From contig NZ_JAHHZQ010000002.1 of the NCBI RefSeq assembly GCF_022606355.1, forward strand, positions 620,001 to 684,000: a stretch of 64,000 nt of DNA. The letters run 5' to 3'. Under the pieces are notes generated by a model. That model was not told the DNA's origin. It saw nothing but the letters and a program-made list of their open reading frames with translations, and searched no databases. Shown piece after piece: positions 42,624 through 52,269 of this stretch. The DNA comes from Leifsonia shinshuensis. GTDB taxonomy: Bacteria; Actinomycetota; Actinomycetes; Actinomycetales; Microbacteriaceae. Made by a program: the position numbers and the translations under genes. Every line of letters starts with the position of its first letter. Within the stretch, counting starts at the first letter, position 1.

Positions 42624-43229
42624 GTGGGCGTCCGAGCGGCCGGTGCAGCGGCCAGCATCCTTATCGTGACAGCGGGGTGTCTCGTCGGCTGCTCGGGCGC
42701 CGACGCTCCTCAACCGAGCGTGAGTCCGCTCTCCATCACCGGGCCGTGGGCCTCGGAATTTCGAACTGCACACGCGCACGCGAAGAGTGACTATGTGCGG
42801 GAGGTGTTGGCCGACGGCGAGATCACTGCGGCCGAGTACGAGCAGTCGAGGAACCATGTCCGGTCGTGTCTTGCCGACTCCGGCCTCGGGATCGACTGGG
42901 ATGAGCGCGGCGGCTTCGCGCTCATCGCGAAGAACGGCCAGTACCCGGACGGATTCTTCGAGCGCTCCGACCCGATCCTCCGGGAATGCGAGTCGAAGTG
43001 GGCCGGATGGATCCCCATTCTCTACGAGCAGATCCGGCGGAACCCGCAGAAGCAGGATGAAGCCGCACTTCAGATCACCTGCCTGAGGAACGCGGGGCTC
43101 ATCGATAAGACCTACACCAAAGCGCAATGGCGACGGGACAACGAGAACGACACCCTTCCGTTCAAACGCCGGAGCGGGCCCGCGACGAAGTGCGAGCTCG
43201 ACCCCCTCGGCCTCTGGTACTCGGGATGA
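42624..43229 (+). CDS. Lipoprotein of the peptide cassette
   Basis: 201 residues from GTG 42624, 3 nt after the peptide gene. Lipobox LVGC (Cys 23). The mature part is helical and polar with paired Cys (VRSCLADSGLGIDWDE, LRECESKW, ITCLRNAGLI, TKCELD). No family recognised. Its membrane-outside location and tight linkage suggest a role in peptide binding, maturation or self-protection (inference). The stop overlaps the next ATG. Confidence 0.65.
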   Translation: MGVRAAGAAASILIVTAGCLVGCSGADAPQPSVSPLSITGPWASEFRTAHAHAKSDYVREVLADGEITAAEYEQSRNHVRSCLADSGLGIDWDERGGFALIAKNGQYPDGFFERSDPILRECESKWAGWIPILYEQIRRNPQKQDEAALQITCLRNAGLIDKTYTKAQWRRDNENDTLPFKRRSGPATKCELDPLGLWYSG

Positions 43230-44278
43230 GCGCGTGCGCTCCCAAGCCTCGCTGGTCGATCGTCGGAATCGTGTCGATCGTGGCGGCGAGCGTCGCCGGG
43301 GCGGGCGTCGCGCTCTGGGTTCCCGTCCCTGAGCCGAGCGCTCTCTCGACACCGCGCCCCGACACCGTCGTCCCGGTGACCGAGAGGGCGTTCGCGGACG
43401 AGCGGCAGGCTCAACTCCAGGTGAGCACCGGTCCGCTGGGCTCCGTCGTCGCACCTCGCCAGGGTCGGCTCACTGCACTCACCTGCCGAAGCGGGGATCG
43501 GATCAGCTCGGGCACGACCTTCGCGACCATCGACGGAGGCCCGGTCGTCGCGCTGGCCACGGCGATCCCGCTCTGGCGCGAACTCACCGCCGGCGACACC
43601 GGCGACGATGTCCGTGCGCTGCAGACCGAGCTCGCGCGGCTCGGGCAGCCCGTTCAGGCCGACGGCGTCGTCGGCCGTGCCACGATTCGGGCGGCCGGAG
43701 CGGTGCGCGGGATGACGCCTCCCGAGACGCGCGACCTCACTGTCGTGAGTCCCGTCGACTTCGCGTGGATTCCCGCGCACGAGGTGACCGTCGGCGAATG
43801 CCCCGGAGTGGTCGGCACGCCGGTGGAGGCAGGTGCCGTCCTCGTCGGGCTTCCCGTGGCGGTGGTGTCCGCCCGGCTGAGTACGCTTCCGCTGTCGGCG
43901 GCCGACGGCCCGCGGGTCGTCCGCATCGGCTCGGTGTCGATCCCCGTGTCGGGAGACGGTGCGGTGACCGACGCAGCCGGATTGGCGCTCATCGGATCCG
44001 CTCCGGAGTTCCTGGCAGCGGGCGCCGGAGCGAGTGAGGATACGGCGATACCCGTTCAGTGGTCCCTCGAAGAGCCGATCGCAGCGCTGGCGATTCCGCC
44101 CTCAGCGCTGTGGGACGTCCGAGACGGTACTGCGTGCGTGATGGCTGCCGCCGACGGCGGGGCTCTTCTCGTCGCGGTGCTCGGGTCCGAGCTCGGCCAG
44201 TCGTATGTGCGGGTGGTTCAGGGGCGGGCTCCGGATGCGGTGCGATCCACTCCGCCGACGGGTCGCGCATGCCGGTGA
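43226..44278 (+). CDS. Peptidoglycan-binding, HlyD/RND-adaptor-like membrane protein
   Basis: 350 residues from ATG 43226 (ATGA overlap). N-terminal membrane helix (about 11-33), then an extracytoplasmic region with a small PG_binding_1-like segment GDTGDDVRALQTELARLGQPV and beta-rich domains with GRLTALTCRSGDRISSGTTF, a biotinyl/lipoyl-like turn as in efflux adaptors. It probably links the ABC permease to the cell wall. Overlaps the ATPase gene by 10 nt. Confidence 0.7.
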   Translation: MSACAPKPRWSIVGIVSIVAASVAGAGVALWVPVPEPSALSTPRPDTVVPVTERAFADERQAQLQVSTGPLGSVVAPRQGRLTALTCRSGDRISSGTTFATIDGGPVVALATAIPLWRELTAGDTGDDVRALQTELARLGQPVQADGVVGRATIRAAGAVRGMTPPETRDLTVVSPVDFAWIPAHEVTVGECPGVVGTPVEAGAVLVGLPVAVVSARLSTLPLSAADGPRVVRIGSVSIPVSGDGAVTDAAGLALIGSAPEFLAAGAGASEDTAIPVQWSLEEPIAALAIPPSALWDVRDGTACVMAAADGGALLVAVLGSELGQSYVRVVQGRAPDAVRSTPPTGRACR

Positions 44279-44868
44279 CGTTCGAGGAGGTCTCACACGA
44301 GTTCCATCCGGGGCGACCACTGTTCCGCCCGATCAGCTGTAGTTTCGCAGCGGGCACCATCACGGGTGTGGTCGGTCCGAGCGGGTGCGGCAAGTCCACG
44401 CTGCTCGCCATCGCCGCAGGGATGATCCGGCCGAGCGTGGGCACGGTGACGCGTTCGGGTGATCGCTGCGTCTGGGTCTTCCAGAACCCGCACGGGGTCG
44501 CCCGGCGATCGGCGTTGGACCACGTGAGTCTGCCGCTGGTGGCAGCCGGCCGGCGGCGGCGGGACGCGGACCTCGACGCTGAGCGGTTGCTCACGGACTT
44601 CGGATTGGCGGACCGCGCTGACGTGCCGTTCTCGGCGCTCTCCGGTGGCGAGGCCCAGCGCTTGATGCTCGCCCGGGCGGTTGCGGCAGCGCCGGAGCTG
44701 CTCCTGGTCGACGAGCCGACCGCACAGCTCGACCGACCGATGGCTGCGCACGTGAACACGGTGATCGCGAGACTTGCGACGGCGGGAGCGGCGGTCGTGA
44801 TCGCAACCCACGATGCCGACACGCGTCGCGCCTGCGACGAGGTCATCCGACTCGAGGGCCCTCGATGA
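44269..44868 (+). CDS. ABC transporter ATP-binding protein of the peptide cassette
   Basis: 199 residues from ATG 44269. A compact LolD/MacB-type ATPase: Walker [10 protein letters not shown] (36-44), signature LSGGE (124-128), Walker B LLVDEP (145-150), switch His in ATHDADTRRAC. It works with the permease encoded next, either exporting the peptide or giving resistance to it. Confidence 0.88.
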   Translation: MPVTFEEVSHEFHPGRPLFRPISCSFAAGTITGVVGPSGCGKSTLLAIAAGMIRPSVGTVTRSGDRCVWVFQNPHGVARRSALDHVSLPLVAAGRRRRDADLDAERLLTDFGLADRADVPFSALSGGEAQRLMLARAVAAAPELLLVDEPTAQLDRPMAAHVNTVIARLATAGAAVVIATHDADTRRACDEVIRLEGPR

Positions 44869-44887
44869 GTCCCCAGGGAGCGCGCGG

Positions 44888-45955
44888 ATGAGGCTGGGGG
44901 AGGCCCTTCGAGAAAGCCGGCGAGACGTCGCGAGCGGAGCCGGCCGCACGGTGGCGTTCGCGCTGGTCTACACGGCACTCGTCGGCGGGATCGTCCTGGC
45001 CTCGGCCCTGTCGGCCGCGGCCGCCGTTCGTGACGCCCGGGCGTACGTGGCATCGGGCGCGGCCGTCTTCGTGATGAAGGCGACGGGTGGGATCGACGGT
45101 CGATCATGCGACGCGATGTCCATGCTCGCCAACGTCGTCGCCTCCGGCGCGCTGCGCGAGGAGACCGAGGGCGTCGCGTCCGCGCGGCTCCCGCAGACCC
45201 AGATCTCGCTGTTCGCGGCGTCGGACGGATTCCCCGATCTGCTGCGGGGCGCCGGCGACGCGCGCGGTGGCGGCCTCGGTCTGTCCCAGGAGGTGGCCGA
45301 CACGCTGGGGCTCGAACCAGGAGACCCGATGGCGACGACGAGGGGGACGACGAAAGTCGCATCGGTCTTCGACTACCCGGACGACGGCCGCGATCCGCTG
45401 CTCGCATTCGCGGCGATCGGGCAGGCCCCGCATTCCAAGGCGGCCTTCGACCAGTGCTGGGTGTTGATCTGGCCCCACGACGAGAAGGCTGTCGCAGCGC
45501 TCGGTCGCACCGTGCTCCCCGGCGCGACAGGAAGCGGCGAACGTCCGACGCTCGTCCAGTTGAACCAGACCCGCGGCTCGCAGTTCACCGCCGCGACGAT
45601 GTTCGATCACTCGGTCGCCGGACCGCTCGCCGCAGCAGCCGGAGGCCTCCTGGGAGTCGCCTTCGTGATTCGGCGTCGGCTCTCGCTCGCCTCCGACCGA
45701 CATGTCGGTGTCGCGCGGGCCGCCCAGGTCGTCTCGCAGACCGCGCAGGTACTGCTTTGGGTGGCCGTGGGCGCGGTCGCCTCACTCGCCCTCGTCCTGG
45801 TCGCGGTGAGGTTGCCGGTCGAGGACAGGATGCCGATCGTCCAGCAGAGCGCGGTCCTCCTCGTGGCAGGGGGCGGCGCTGCACTCGCAGCGAGTGCGCT
45901 GACCGTGTGCGCGATCCGCGACAGTGCCCTCTTCCGCTACTTCAAGAATCGGTGA
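44888..45955 (+). CDS. ABC permease-like membrane protein of the peptide cassette
   Basis: 355 residues from ATG 44888. One N-terminal helix (about 22-45), an outside domain of about 190 residues with a few Cys (SCDAMSML, DQCWVLIW), then three C-terminal helices (about 240-345). This is the general MacB/FtsX-like layout, shortened, and without a clear MacB signature. It is the last gene of the five-gene cassette. Confidence 0.7.
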   Translation: MRLGEALRESRRDVASGAGRTVAFALVYTALVGGIVLASALSAAAAVRDARAYVASGAAVFVMKATGGIDGRSCDAMSMLANVVASGALREETEGVASARLPQTQISLFAASDGFPDLLRGAGDARGGGLGLSQEVADTLGLEPGDPMATTRGTTKVASVFDYPDDGRDPLLAFAAIGQAPHSKAAFDQCWVLIWPHDEKAVAALGRTVLPGATGSGERPTLVQLNQTRGSQFTAATMFDHSVAGPLAAAAGGLLGVAFVIRRRLSLASDRHVGVARAAQVVSQTAQVLLWVAVGAVASLALVLVAVRLPVEDRMPIVQQSAVLLVAGGGAALAASALTVCAIRDSALFRYFKNR

Positions 45956-45976
45956 GGCCGCGGCCACCGCCCACCC

Positions 45977-47530
45977 TCACCCCACCCGCACCAACGTCGA
46001 CTGCCACCCCGTCGACCCGTTCGGTGCGATCGGGGTGCGTCTCTCCTCCTGCAGCCGGCCGTCGCGGTCCGTCGCGCGCACGGCCAGGGTGTGGCTGCCC
46101 GCCGTGGCGTTCCAGTCGAGCGACCATTGCACCCAGGTGTCGGCGTTGATCGCCGCGGCGAGGACGGCCTCCTGCCAGGCGCCGCCGTCGACCTGCACCT
46201 CCACCTTCGCGATGCCGACCGTCTGCGCCCAGGCCACGCCCGCGATCGTCGTCGGTCCCGCCGCGAGCGGCCTGTCGATGCGGGGTGTGTCGATGCGGCT
46301 GGAGAGCTTGATCGGGGCTCTCGGGCTGTAGCCGCGGGGCGTCCAGTAGGCCTGGTCGGCGGCGAAGGTCGTGACCTTCAGCTCCGTCAGCCATTTCGTC
46401 GCCGACACGTAGCCGTAGAGGCCGGGGACCACCATGCGCACCGGGAAACCGTGCTCGAGCGGCAGCGGCTCTCCGTTCATCCCGACCGCGAGGATGGCGT
46501 CCCTGCCGGGGTCGGTGAGAGCCGACAGGGGAGTGCTCGCCGTGAAGCCGTCGATGCTGCGCGACAGCACCATGTCGGCGCCGGTTCGCGGGCGCGCTCG
46601 GGCCAGCACCTCCCGCACGGGGACGCCCAGCCAGCGGGCGTTTCCCACCAGGTCGCCGCCGACCTGGTTGGAGACGCACGTGAGCGTGATCGCGTACTCG
46701 TCGAGACCCAGCGCGAGCAGGTCGTGGAAGCCCAGCTCGACGCGGTGCTCCACCAGCCCGTCGACGGTGAGCCGCCAGGCGGACGGGTCGATCGCCGGCA
46801 CCGTGAGCGCCGTGTCCACACGATAGAAGTGGGCGTTGGGAGTGAAGAGCGGCGAGAGGTCCGGCAGACGGAGGTCGGCGCCGGCCGGAACCTGGACGCG
46901 TGACGCGGGCGCCGGCAGGCGGAGCGCCGCGCGGACGGCGGCGATGGAGGAGGTCGCGGCCGAGCCGATCCGGGAGCCGACCCCGGCCAGCACGGCGGCG
47001 GCGGCGCCGGCGCCGGTCAGCAGCAGGAAACGGCGGCGGTCGATGGGCACCGCCGCGTCCGTCCGCTCGCGGGCCTCCCGCCAGCGCCGAAGCGCGCCCA
47101 CGAGCAGGTGAACGCTCGCGGCGCCCGTGAGTGCGCCGATCGCCGGAGGCAGGAATGCCACCGGGCTCGCATCGGCACGGGTCACCGTCGCGGCGATCGC
47201 CGCCAGACCCGCCGCCGCGAACAGAGCGACACCGGCCCACCGCCGCCACAGCTCCAGGATGCCCGCGACGGCCGCCGCCGCCAGGGCGGCGACGCCGACC
47301 GTGGAGATCAGGAACAGCTTGTCGTTCGAGCCGAAGAGCTCGATGGCGAGCTCCTTGGCCCAGCGCGGAACGATGTCGACCACGAACGATCCGACCGCGA
47401 TCAACGGGCTGGCGTCGCGCGCGACGACCAACGCCACGACATCGGCGACGGCGACGAAGAGTGCGCCGCTCACCGCCCCCGCCAGTGCGGCCCAGCCCGC
47501 GGTGCCGAGAGTTCTTCTCCGAATGCTCAC
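45977..47530 (-). CDS. Membrane-anchored molybdopterin oxidoreductase (sulfite oxidase family)
   Basis: 517 residues from GTG 47530. The first 165 residues hold four or five membrane helices. Then a twin-arginine-like start ([20 protein letters not shown]) leads to a sulfite-oxidase fold: [13 protein letters not shown], the molybdenum-ligating Cys in [40 protein letters not shown], and a C-terminal Mo-co dimerisation domain. It probably oxidises a small substrate outside the cytoplasmic membrane; electron acceptor unknown. Divergent from a fasciclin lipoprotein gene. Confidence 0.88.
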   Translation of the reverse strand: MSIRRRTLGTAGWAALAGAVSGALFVAVADVVALVVARDASPLIAVGSFVVDIVPRWAKELAIELFGSNDKLFLISTVGVAALAAAAVAGILELWRRWAGVALFAAAGLAAIAATVTRADASPVAFLPPAIGALTGAASVHLLVGALRRWREARERTDAAVPIDRRRFLLLTGAGAAAAVLAGVGSRIGSAATSSIAAVRAALRLPAPASRVQVPAGADLRLPDLSPLFTPNAHFYRVDTALTVPAIDPSAWRLTVDGLVEHRVELGFHDLLALGLDEYAITLTCVSNQVGGDLVGNARWLGVPVREVLARARPRTGADMVLSRSIDGFTASTPLSALTDPGRDAILAVGMNGEPLPLEHGFPVRMVVPGLYGYVSATKWLTELKVTTFAADQAYWTPRGYSPRAPIKLSSRIDTPRIDRPLAAGPTTIAGVAWAQTVGIAKVEVQVDGGAWQEAVLAAAINADTWVQWSLDWNATAGSHTLAVRATDRDGRLQEERRTPIAPNGSTGWQSTLVRVG

Positions 47531-47687
47531 GAGTGCTGTTCGGTGCGGTGCGGCCAGCCGGATTGGTCCCGACCGTCCGCGATTCGGTTCCAATCCGATC
47601 GGCCGACCGGCCCGAAACCCTATTGTCGGCCGCCGAAGAGCGGCTATCCGATCTGCACCATCCAGCACTCTCTCGAAGGAGAAGAAC

Positions 47688-48344
47688 ATGCGATCCACCA
47701 CACGTCTCGCCGCCGCAGGCATCCTCGCCGCAGCAGCGCTCGCGCTGACAGCCTGCTCGTCGGGCGCCGGCTCGTCGTCGACCGACACCAGCTCGTCCAT
47801 GCCCTCCTCGTCCCCCTCGGCTTCGGCGTCGATGGACCCGGCCGCCGACCTGGTCGGCCCCGGTTGCGCCGCGTACGCAAAGCAGGTGCCGTCCGGTTCG
47901 GGCTCGGTGGCGGGCATGGCACAGGACCCGGTCGCGACCGCGGCGAGCAACAATCCCCTGCTGACGACCCTCGTCGCGGCCGTGTCCGGCAAACTCAACA
48001 CCAAGGTGAACCTGGTCGACACCCTCAACAGCGGGCAGTTCACCGTGTTCGCGCCGGTGGATGACGCGTTCAAGAAGATCGACCCCGCCACCATCGACAC
48101 CCTGAAGACGGATGCGGGGGCGCCCACGCTGACCAGCATCCTGACCTACCACGTGGTCCCGGGGCAGATCGCGCCGAAGGACATCGTCGGCACGCACAAG
48201 ACGGTCCAGGGTGGCACGGTCACCGTCACCGGCTCGGGCGACACCCTGAAGGTCAACGACGCCAACGTCATCTGCGGAGGCGTCCACACGGCGAACGCGA
48301 CCGTCTACCTCATCGACTCGGTGCTGATGCCTCCGGCGAAGTAG
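47688..48344 (+). CDS. Fasciclin-domain lipoprotein (MPT83-like)
   Basis: 218 residues. Lipobox LTAC, Ser-rich linker, then one fasciclin (FAS1) domain: [22 protein letters not shown] (H1 box) and [15 protein letters not shown], then [10 protein letters not shown]. The layout is close to mycobacterial MPT83 and MPT70. Cell-surface adhesion-type protein with no enzymatic motif. AAGGAGAAG precedes the ATG. Divergent from the molybdopterin enzyme gene. Confidence 0.9.
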   Translation: MRSTTRLAAAGILAAAALALTACSSGAGSSSTDTSSSMPSSSPSASASMDPAADLVGPGCAAYAKQVPSGSGSVAGMAQDPVATAASNNPLLTTLVAAVSGKLNTKVNLVDTLNSGQFTVFAPVDDAFKKIDPATIDTLKTDAGAPTLTSILTYHVVPGQIAPKDIVGTHKTVQGGTVTVTGSGDTLKVNDANVICGGVHTANATVYLIDSVLMPPAK

Positions 48345-48356
48345 CCGGAACGGACA

Positions 48357-48416
48357 CCGAGGGGCACGTCGTCGTCACTTTCCGTGGGGGAAAGGCGACA
48401 ACGACGTGCCCGTCGG
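48357..48416. repeat. Palindromic repeat, copy A2
   Basis: Left arm 48357-48383, right arm 48389-48416, loop GTGGG. Outer arm CCGAGGGGCACG, inner stem with several mismatches. It lies 12 nt after the fasciclin stop. Confidence 0.75.
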
Positions 48417-48493
48417 CGCCAGGGCCGGGCGCCGCCGAGCCCGCACACCTGACCCTCCCCACCCAACCCCACCCGCGTCTACACTCGGGTCTC

Positions 48494-48898
48494 GTGTCCA
48501 GGAAGCACCGCGACCCCCGCGACGCCCGGGCGGCGATCGACCGGTACGAGTACGTGCTCGCGACCGGCCAGCACGATCAGGTCTACCGGGTGCACCAGGA
48601 GGCGTTCGCCGAGCTGAGCGACGAGCAGCGCGTGGACCTGCGGGCGCGTCTCTCCGCCGAGATCGCCGCGGAGGCCGACCGGCCCATCGACGATCGCGTG
48701 GAGACCCTGGCGCGGGTGGCGACCGACCTGGAGGCCGCTCGGCCGGGCACCCTCCCGCGCGCCCTCGGACCGCTGCTCCCGGTCGTCGCCGGATCGATCA
48801 TGGCCTCCCCCGTGGCGATCGCGCTCTTCCCCTACGATTACGCGGCCGGCACGGAGCAGTGGGCGACCGGCGCAGAGGAGGACGGCGAGTTCTTCTGA
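48494..48898 (+). CDS. Hypothetical protein
   Basis: 134 residues, GTG start. N-terminal helical region (DARAAIDRYEYVLATGQHDQ, LSDEQRVDLRARLSAEIAAE) and a mildly hydrophobic segment near the C-terminus (LGPLLPVVAGSIMASPVAIALF). No family recognised. TACACT eight bases upstream could be a -10 box, making the mRNA nearly leaderless. Confidence 0.55.
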   Translation: MSRKHRDPRDARAAIDRYEYVLATGQHDQVYRVHQEAFAELSDEQRVDLRARLSAEIAAEADRPIDDRVETLARVATDLEAARPGTLPRALGPLLPVVAGSIMASPVAIALFPYDYAAGTEQWATGAEEDGEFF

Positions 48899-49059
48899 GC
48901 CGGTGCGGCCGGGCGCGGGAGTTGAGGGGTTCTCCTCACCTCTCCGGTGTGGGCGGGGGAGGTTGCGGGTTGTCCCGTATACCCGCGCGCCGCCGCGCGG
49001 AGCAGTGTGTCTCCCGGCGGCGCACGCCGTGCGCCGGAGGACTCTGAAGGAGACCGGAC

Positions 49060-50280
49060 ATGTCCATCACGACCCAGCGCCCCGGCACCGGCCGGAGCGA
49101 CGACCCCAGCGCCATCCGACCCTTCCATGTGGACACGCCGCAGGCTGATCTCGACGACCTGAAGCGCCGGCTCCGCGAGACCCGGCTGCCCGAGCGGGAG
49201 ACCGTCGACGACGACTCGCAGGGCGTGCGGTTGCAGGTCGTGAGCGACCTCCTGGAGTACTGGCGCGACCACCACGACTGGCGCGGTGTGGAGGCCAGGC
49301 TCAACAGCCTTCCGCAGTTCGTGACCGAGATCGACGGACTCGACATCCACTTCATCCATGTGAGGTCGCGGCACGACGGCGCCCTCCCGATGATCGTGAC
49401 GCACGGCTGGCCCGGCTCGATCATCGAGCAGCTGAAGATCGTCGGGCCCCTGACCGATCCGACGATGTACGGTGCGAGCGCCGAGGACGCCTTCGACCTC
49501 GTCATCCCGTCGCTGCCCGGCCACGGCTACTCCGCGAAGCCGGACGAGCCGGGATGGGACCCGATCCGGATCGCCCGGGCGTGGGCGGAGCTGATGCGGC
49601 GCCTCGGCTACGACCGTTACGTCGCGCAGGGCGGGGACTGGGGCAACGCCGTCACCGAGCAGCTCGCCCTGCTGAAGCCGGAGGGACTCGCCGGCATCCA
49701 CACCAACATGCCGGCCACGGTCCCCGACGAGATCCAGGCCGCTCTGGATGCGCACGAGGAGCCGCCGGCCGACCTCGACGCCGAGGAGCGCTACGCCTGG
49801 GATCAGCTGGCCTTCTTCGACGCCCACGGCCTGGCCTACGCCCAGGAGATGGGCAACCGTCCGCAGACGCTCTACGCGCTCGCCGATTCACCGGTCGGGC
49901 TCGCCGCGTGGATGCTCGACCACGACGCGCGCAGCTACGAGCTGATCGCGCGCGTCTTCGCCGGGGAGACCGAGGGGCTGAGCCGCGACGACGTGCTCGA
50001 CAATGTGACGCTGTACTGGCTGACCAACACGGCTGTCTCGTCCGCGCGGCTCTACTGGGAGAGCAAGCTGGCCTTCTTCGCGCCGAAGGGGGTGGAGTTG
50101 CCGACCGGGGTGAGCGTCTTCCCCGACGAGATCTACGCGGCGCCGCGCAGCTGGGCGACACGAGCGTATCCGCAGCTCATCCACTTCAACCGGCTCGAGA
50201 AGGGCGGGCACTTCGCGGCCTGGGAGCAGCCGGAGCTGTTCTCGCAGGAGGTCCGCGCGACGTTCCGGTCGCTGCGATGA
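49060..50280 (+). CDS. Epoxide hydrolase (EHN family)
   Basis: 406 residues. N-terminal EHN domain (IRPFHVDTPQADLDDLKRRL, TRLPERE), then an alpha/beta hydrolase fold: THGWPGS with oxyanion HGWP (115-118), nucleophile Asp 193 in QGGDWGNAV, lid, and the catalytic His in GGHFAAWEQPELF. Opens epoxides to diols in this family; the natural substrate is unknown. First gene of a three-gene operon; the next ATG overlaps its stop by 4 nt. Confidence 0.9.
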   Translation: MSITTQRPGTGRSDDPSAIRPFHVDTPQADLDDLKRRLRETRLPERETVDDDSQGVRLQVVSDLLEYWRDHHDWRGVEARLNSLPQFVTEIDGLDIHFIHVRSRHDGALPMIVTHGWPGSIIEQLKIVGPLTDPTMYGASAEDAFDLVIPSLPGHGYSAKPDEPGWDPIRIARAWAELMRRLGYDRYVAQGGDWGNAVTEQLALLKPEGLAGIHTNMPATVPDEIQAALDAHEEPPADLDAEERYAWDQLAFFDAHGLAYAQEMGNRPQTLYALADSPVGLAAWMLDHDARSYELIARVFAGETEGLSRDDVLDNVTLYWLTNTAVSSARLYWESKLAFFAPKGVELPTGVSVFPDEIYAAPRSWATRAYPQLIHFNRLEKGGHFAAWEQPELFSQEVRATFRSLR

Positions 50281-51230
50281 GCGACGCGAGGGACCGCCTG
50301 GCGCACGTGGAGGCCGGCGAGCTCGACGTCGAATACGCCGACGTCGGGCCGCGCGACGGGCCGGCCGTGCTGCTGCTGCACGGCTGGCCGTACGACCTCC
50401 ACAGTTTCGACGCTGCAGCCGCGCTGCTCGCAGAACGGGGCTACCGTGTGCTCGCACCGAACCTGCGCGGGTTCGGCGGCACGCGGTTCCGCTCCGAGGG
50501 AAGTGCGCGCAACGGAGAGCAGGCCGTGTTCGCGACGGATGCCGTGGCGTTCCTCGACGCGCTCGGCATCGGCGATGCCGTGGTGGCGGGATTCGATTGG
50601 GGAGCACGGACGGCCAACATCCTGGCGGCCCTCTGGCCCGACCGCTGTCGCGGCCACGTGTCCGTGAGCGGCTATCTGATCGGCAGCCAGGAGGTGGGCG
50701 CCCAGCCGCTGCCTCCCGCCGCCGAGCTCTCCTGGTGGTACCAGTTCTACTTCGCCACCGAGCGTGGCAGACTCGGCTACGACCGCAACCGCAGCGAGTT
50801 CGCCCGGTTGATCTGGCACACCGCCTCCCCGCGGTGGGAGTTCGACGAGGCGACGTTCCAGAGGTCGGCGGCGGCGTTCGCCAGCCCCGATCACGTCGAC
50901 ATCGTCATCCACAACTACCGGTGGCGGCTCGGTGCGGCCGACGGCCAGGACTCATTGACCGGGCTGGAGCAGCGGCTGGCCGGTCGCCCGACCATCGCGG
51001 TGCCGACCATCACGCTGGAGGGCGACGCGAACGGCGCACCGCATCCACTGGCCGAGACGTACCGCGACCGGTTCACCGGGCCGTACGAGCACCGTGAGAT
51101 CGCCGGGGGCATCGGGCACGACCTCCCGCAGGAGGCGCCACGGGCGTTCGCCGACGCGATCGCCGACGTGGACGCGATGGCGCGTCAGGATGGGGACAGG
51201 GCCGGGATGGAGGCGCACGGTGGCCGATGA
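50277..51230 (+). CDS. Alpha/beta hydrolase with Asp nucleophile
   Basis: 317 residues from ATG 50277. LLLHGWPYDLHSFD (oxyanion region), nucleophile elbow GFDWGA with Asp 107, cap domain, and the catalytic His in GGIGHDLPQEAP. The Asp nucleophile and GWP sequence fit epoxide hydrolases or haloalkane dehalogenase relatives. Not the same length or type as its upstream neighbour, so not a recent duplicate. Overlaps the next gene by 11 nt. Confidence 0.86.
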   Translation: MSDARDRLAHVEAGELDVEYADVGPRDGPAVLLLHGWPYDLHSFDAAAALLAERGYRVLAPNLRGFGGTRFRSEGSARNGEQAVFATDAVAFLDALGIGDAVVAGFDWGARTANILAALWPDRCRGHVSVSGYLIGSQEVGAQPLPPAAELSWWYQFYFATERGRLGYDRNRSEFARLIWHTASPRWEFDEATFQRSAAAFASPDHVDIVIHNYRWRLGAADGQDSLTGLEQRLAGRPTIAVPTITLEGDANGAPHPLAETYRDRFTGPYEHREIAGGIGHDLPQEAPRAFADAIADVDAMARQDGDRAGMEAHGGR

Positions 51231-52254
51231 GGAGCTGACACGTCGACCCCTGCGGTCGATCCTGCACCACCGGTCGGAGGACCGTCTGCCCGACGAGGGC
51301 GCGCTCGCACCGTTCTCCCGTGCCACCGCGTGGCTCAACTCGCCGCCGCTGACACCGGACGGGCTGCGCGGCCGGGTCGTGCTGGTCGACTTCTGGACGT
51401 TCACCTGCGTCAACTGGCTCCGCACCGCGCCGTACCTGCGGGCATGGCACGCGAAGTACGCGGGCGCCGGGCTGACGATCGTCGGCGTCCACACGCCCGA
51501 GTTCGGGTTCGAGCACGAGCTCCCGACGGTCACCGATCGCGTCCGACGGCTCGGGATCGAGTACGCGGTCGCCGTGGACAGCGACTACGGCGTCTGGGGC
51601 GACTTCGCCAACCAGTACTGGCCGGCGGTCTACCTCGCCGACGCGAGCGGGAGGCTGCGCTACCACCACTTCGGAGAGGGCGAGTACGCGATGACCGAGA
51701 TGGTCGTCCAGCAACTGCTCCACGATGCCGGAGCGACGGGGGTGGACGGCGAGCTCGTGTCGCCGCAGCCGCGGGGACTGGAGGTCGCGGCGGACTGGGC
51801 GACGCTGCGCTCGCCGGAGACGTACCTGGGGTACGCGCAGAGCAGCGGGTTCGTCTCGGAGATCGACGGGCTGTACGACCAGTCGCACGACTATCCCGGA
51901 GGAGGCGAGCCGAGCCTCAACGAGTGGGACCTCGCCGGCCGGTGGACCCGGGCCCGCGATGCCGCCCACCTGGACAGGCCGCGAGGGCGCATCGCGTTCT
52001 CGTTCCAGGCGCGGGACGTCAACCTCGTGATGGGTCCGGCGCCGGGCGCCGCCGCGGTGCCGTTCCAGGTGCTCCTCGACGGGAGACCCCCGGGCGACGC
52101 GCACGGAACCGACGTCGACGCGGAGGGCCGCGGCCTGCTCGACGCCCAGGACACCTACCAGCTGATCCGTCAGCACGACCGCGTCGGGCCGCGGCTGTTC
52201 GAGATCGAGTTCCAGGCGCAGGGAGCGGAGGCGTATTGCTTCACGTTCGGGTGA
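51220..52254 (+). CDS. DipZ-like thioredoxin-fold protein with one active-site Cys
   Basis: 344 residues from GTG 51220. Thioredoxin/TlpA-like domain (about 10-175): GRVVLVDFWTFTCVNWLRTAPYL closely follows the DipZ C-terminal domain, which reads CxxC, but here the second Cys is Trp (Cys 63, Trp 66). VYLADASGRLRYHHFGEGEY completes the domain. A beta-sandwich resembling the DipZ carbohydrate-binding-like domain follows to the end. No signal peptide or membrane part, unlike DipZ itself. Single-Cys sites can form mixed disulfides but cannot cycle as normal thioredoxins. Confidence 0.82.
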   Translation: MADEELTRRPLRSILHHRSEDRLPDEGALAPFSRATAWLNSPPLTPDGLRGRVVLVDFWTFTCVNWLRTAPYLRAWHAKYAGAGLTIVGVHTPEFGFEHELPTVTDRVRRLGIEYAVAVDSDYGVWGDFANQYWPAVYLADASGRLRYHHFGEGEYAMTEMVVQQLLHDAGATGVDGELVSPQPRGLEVAADWATLRSPETYLGYAQSSGFVSEIDGLYDQSHDYPGGGEPSLNEWDLAGRWTRARDAAHLDRPRGRIAFSFQARDVNLVMGPAPGAAAVPFQVLLDGRPPGDAHGTDVDAEGRGLLDAQDTYQLIRQHDRVGPRLFEIEFQAQGAEAYCFTFG

Positions 52255-52269
52255 CCGGGCGCCGTGCCG

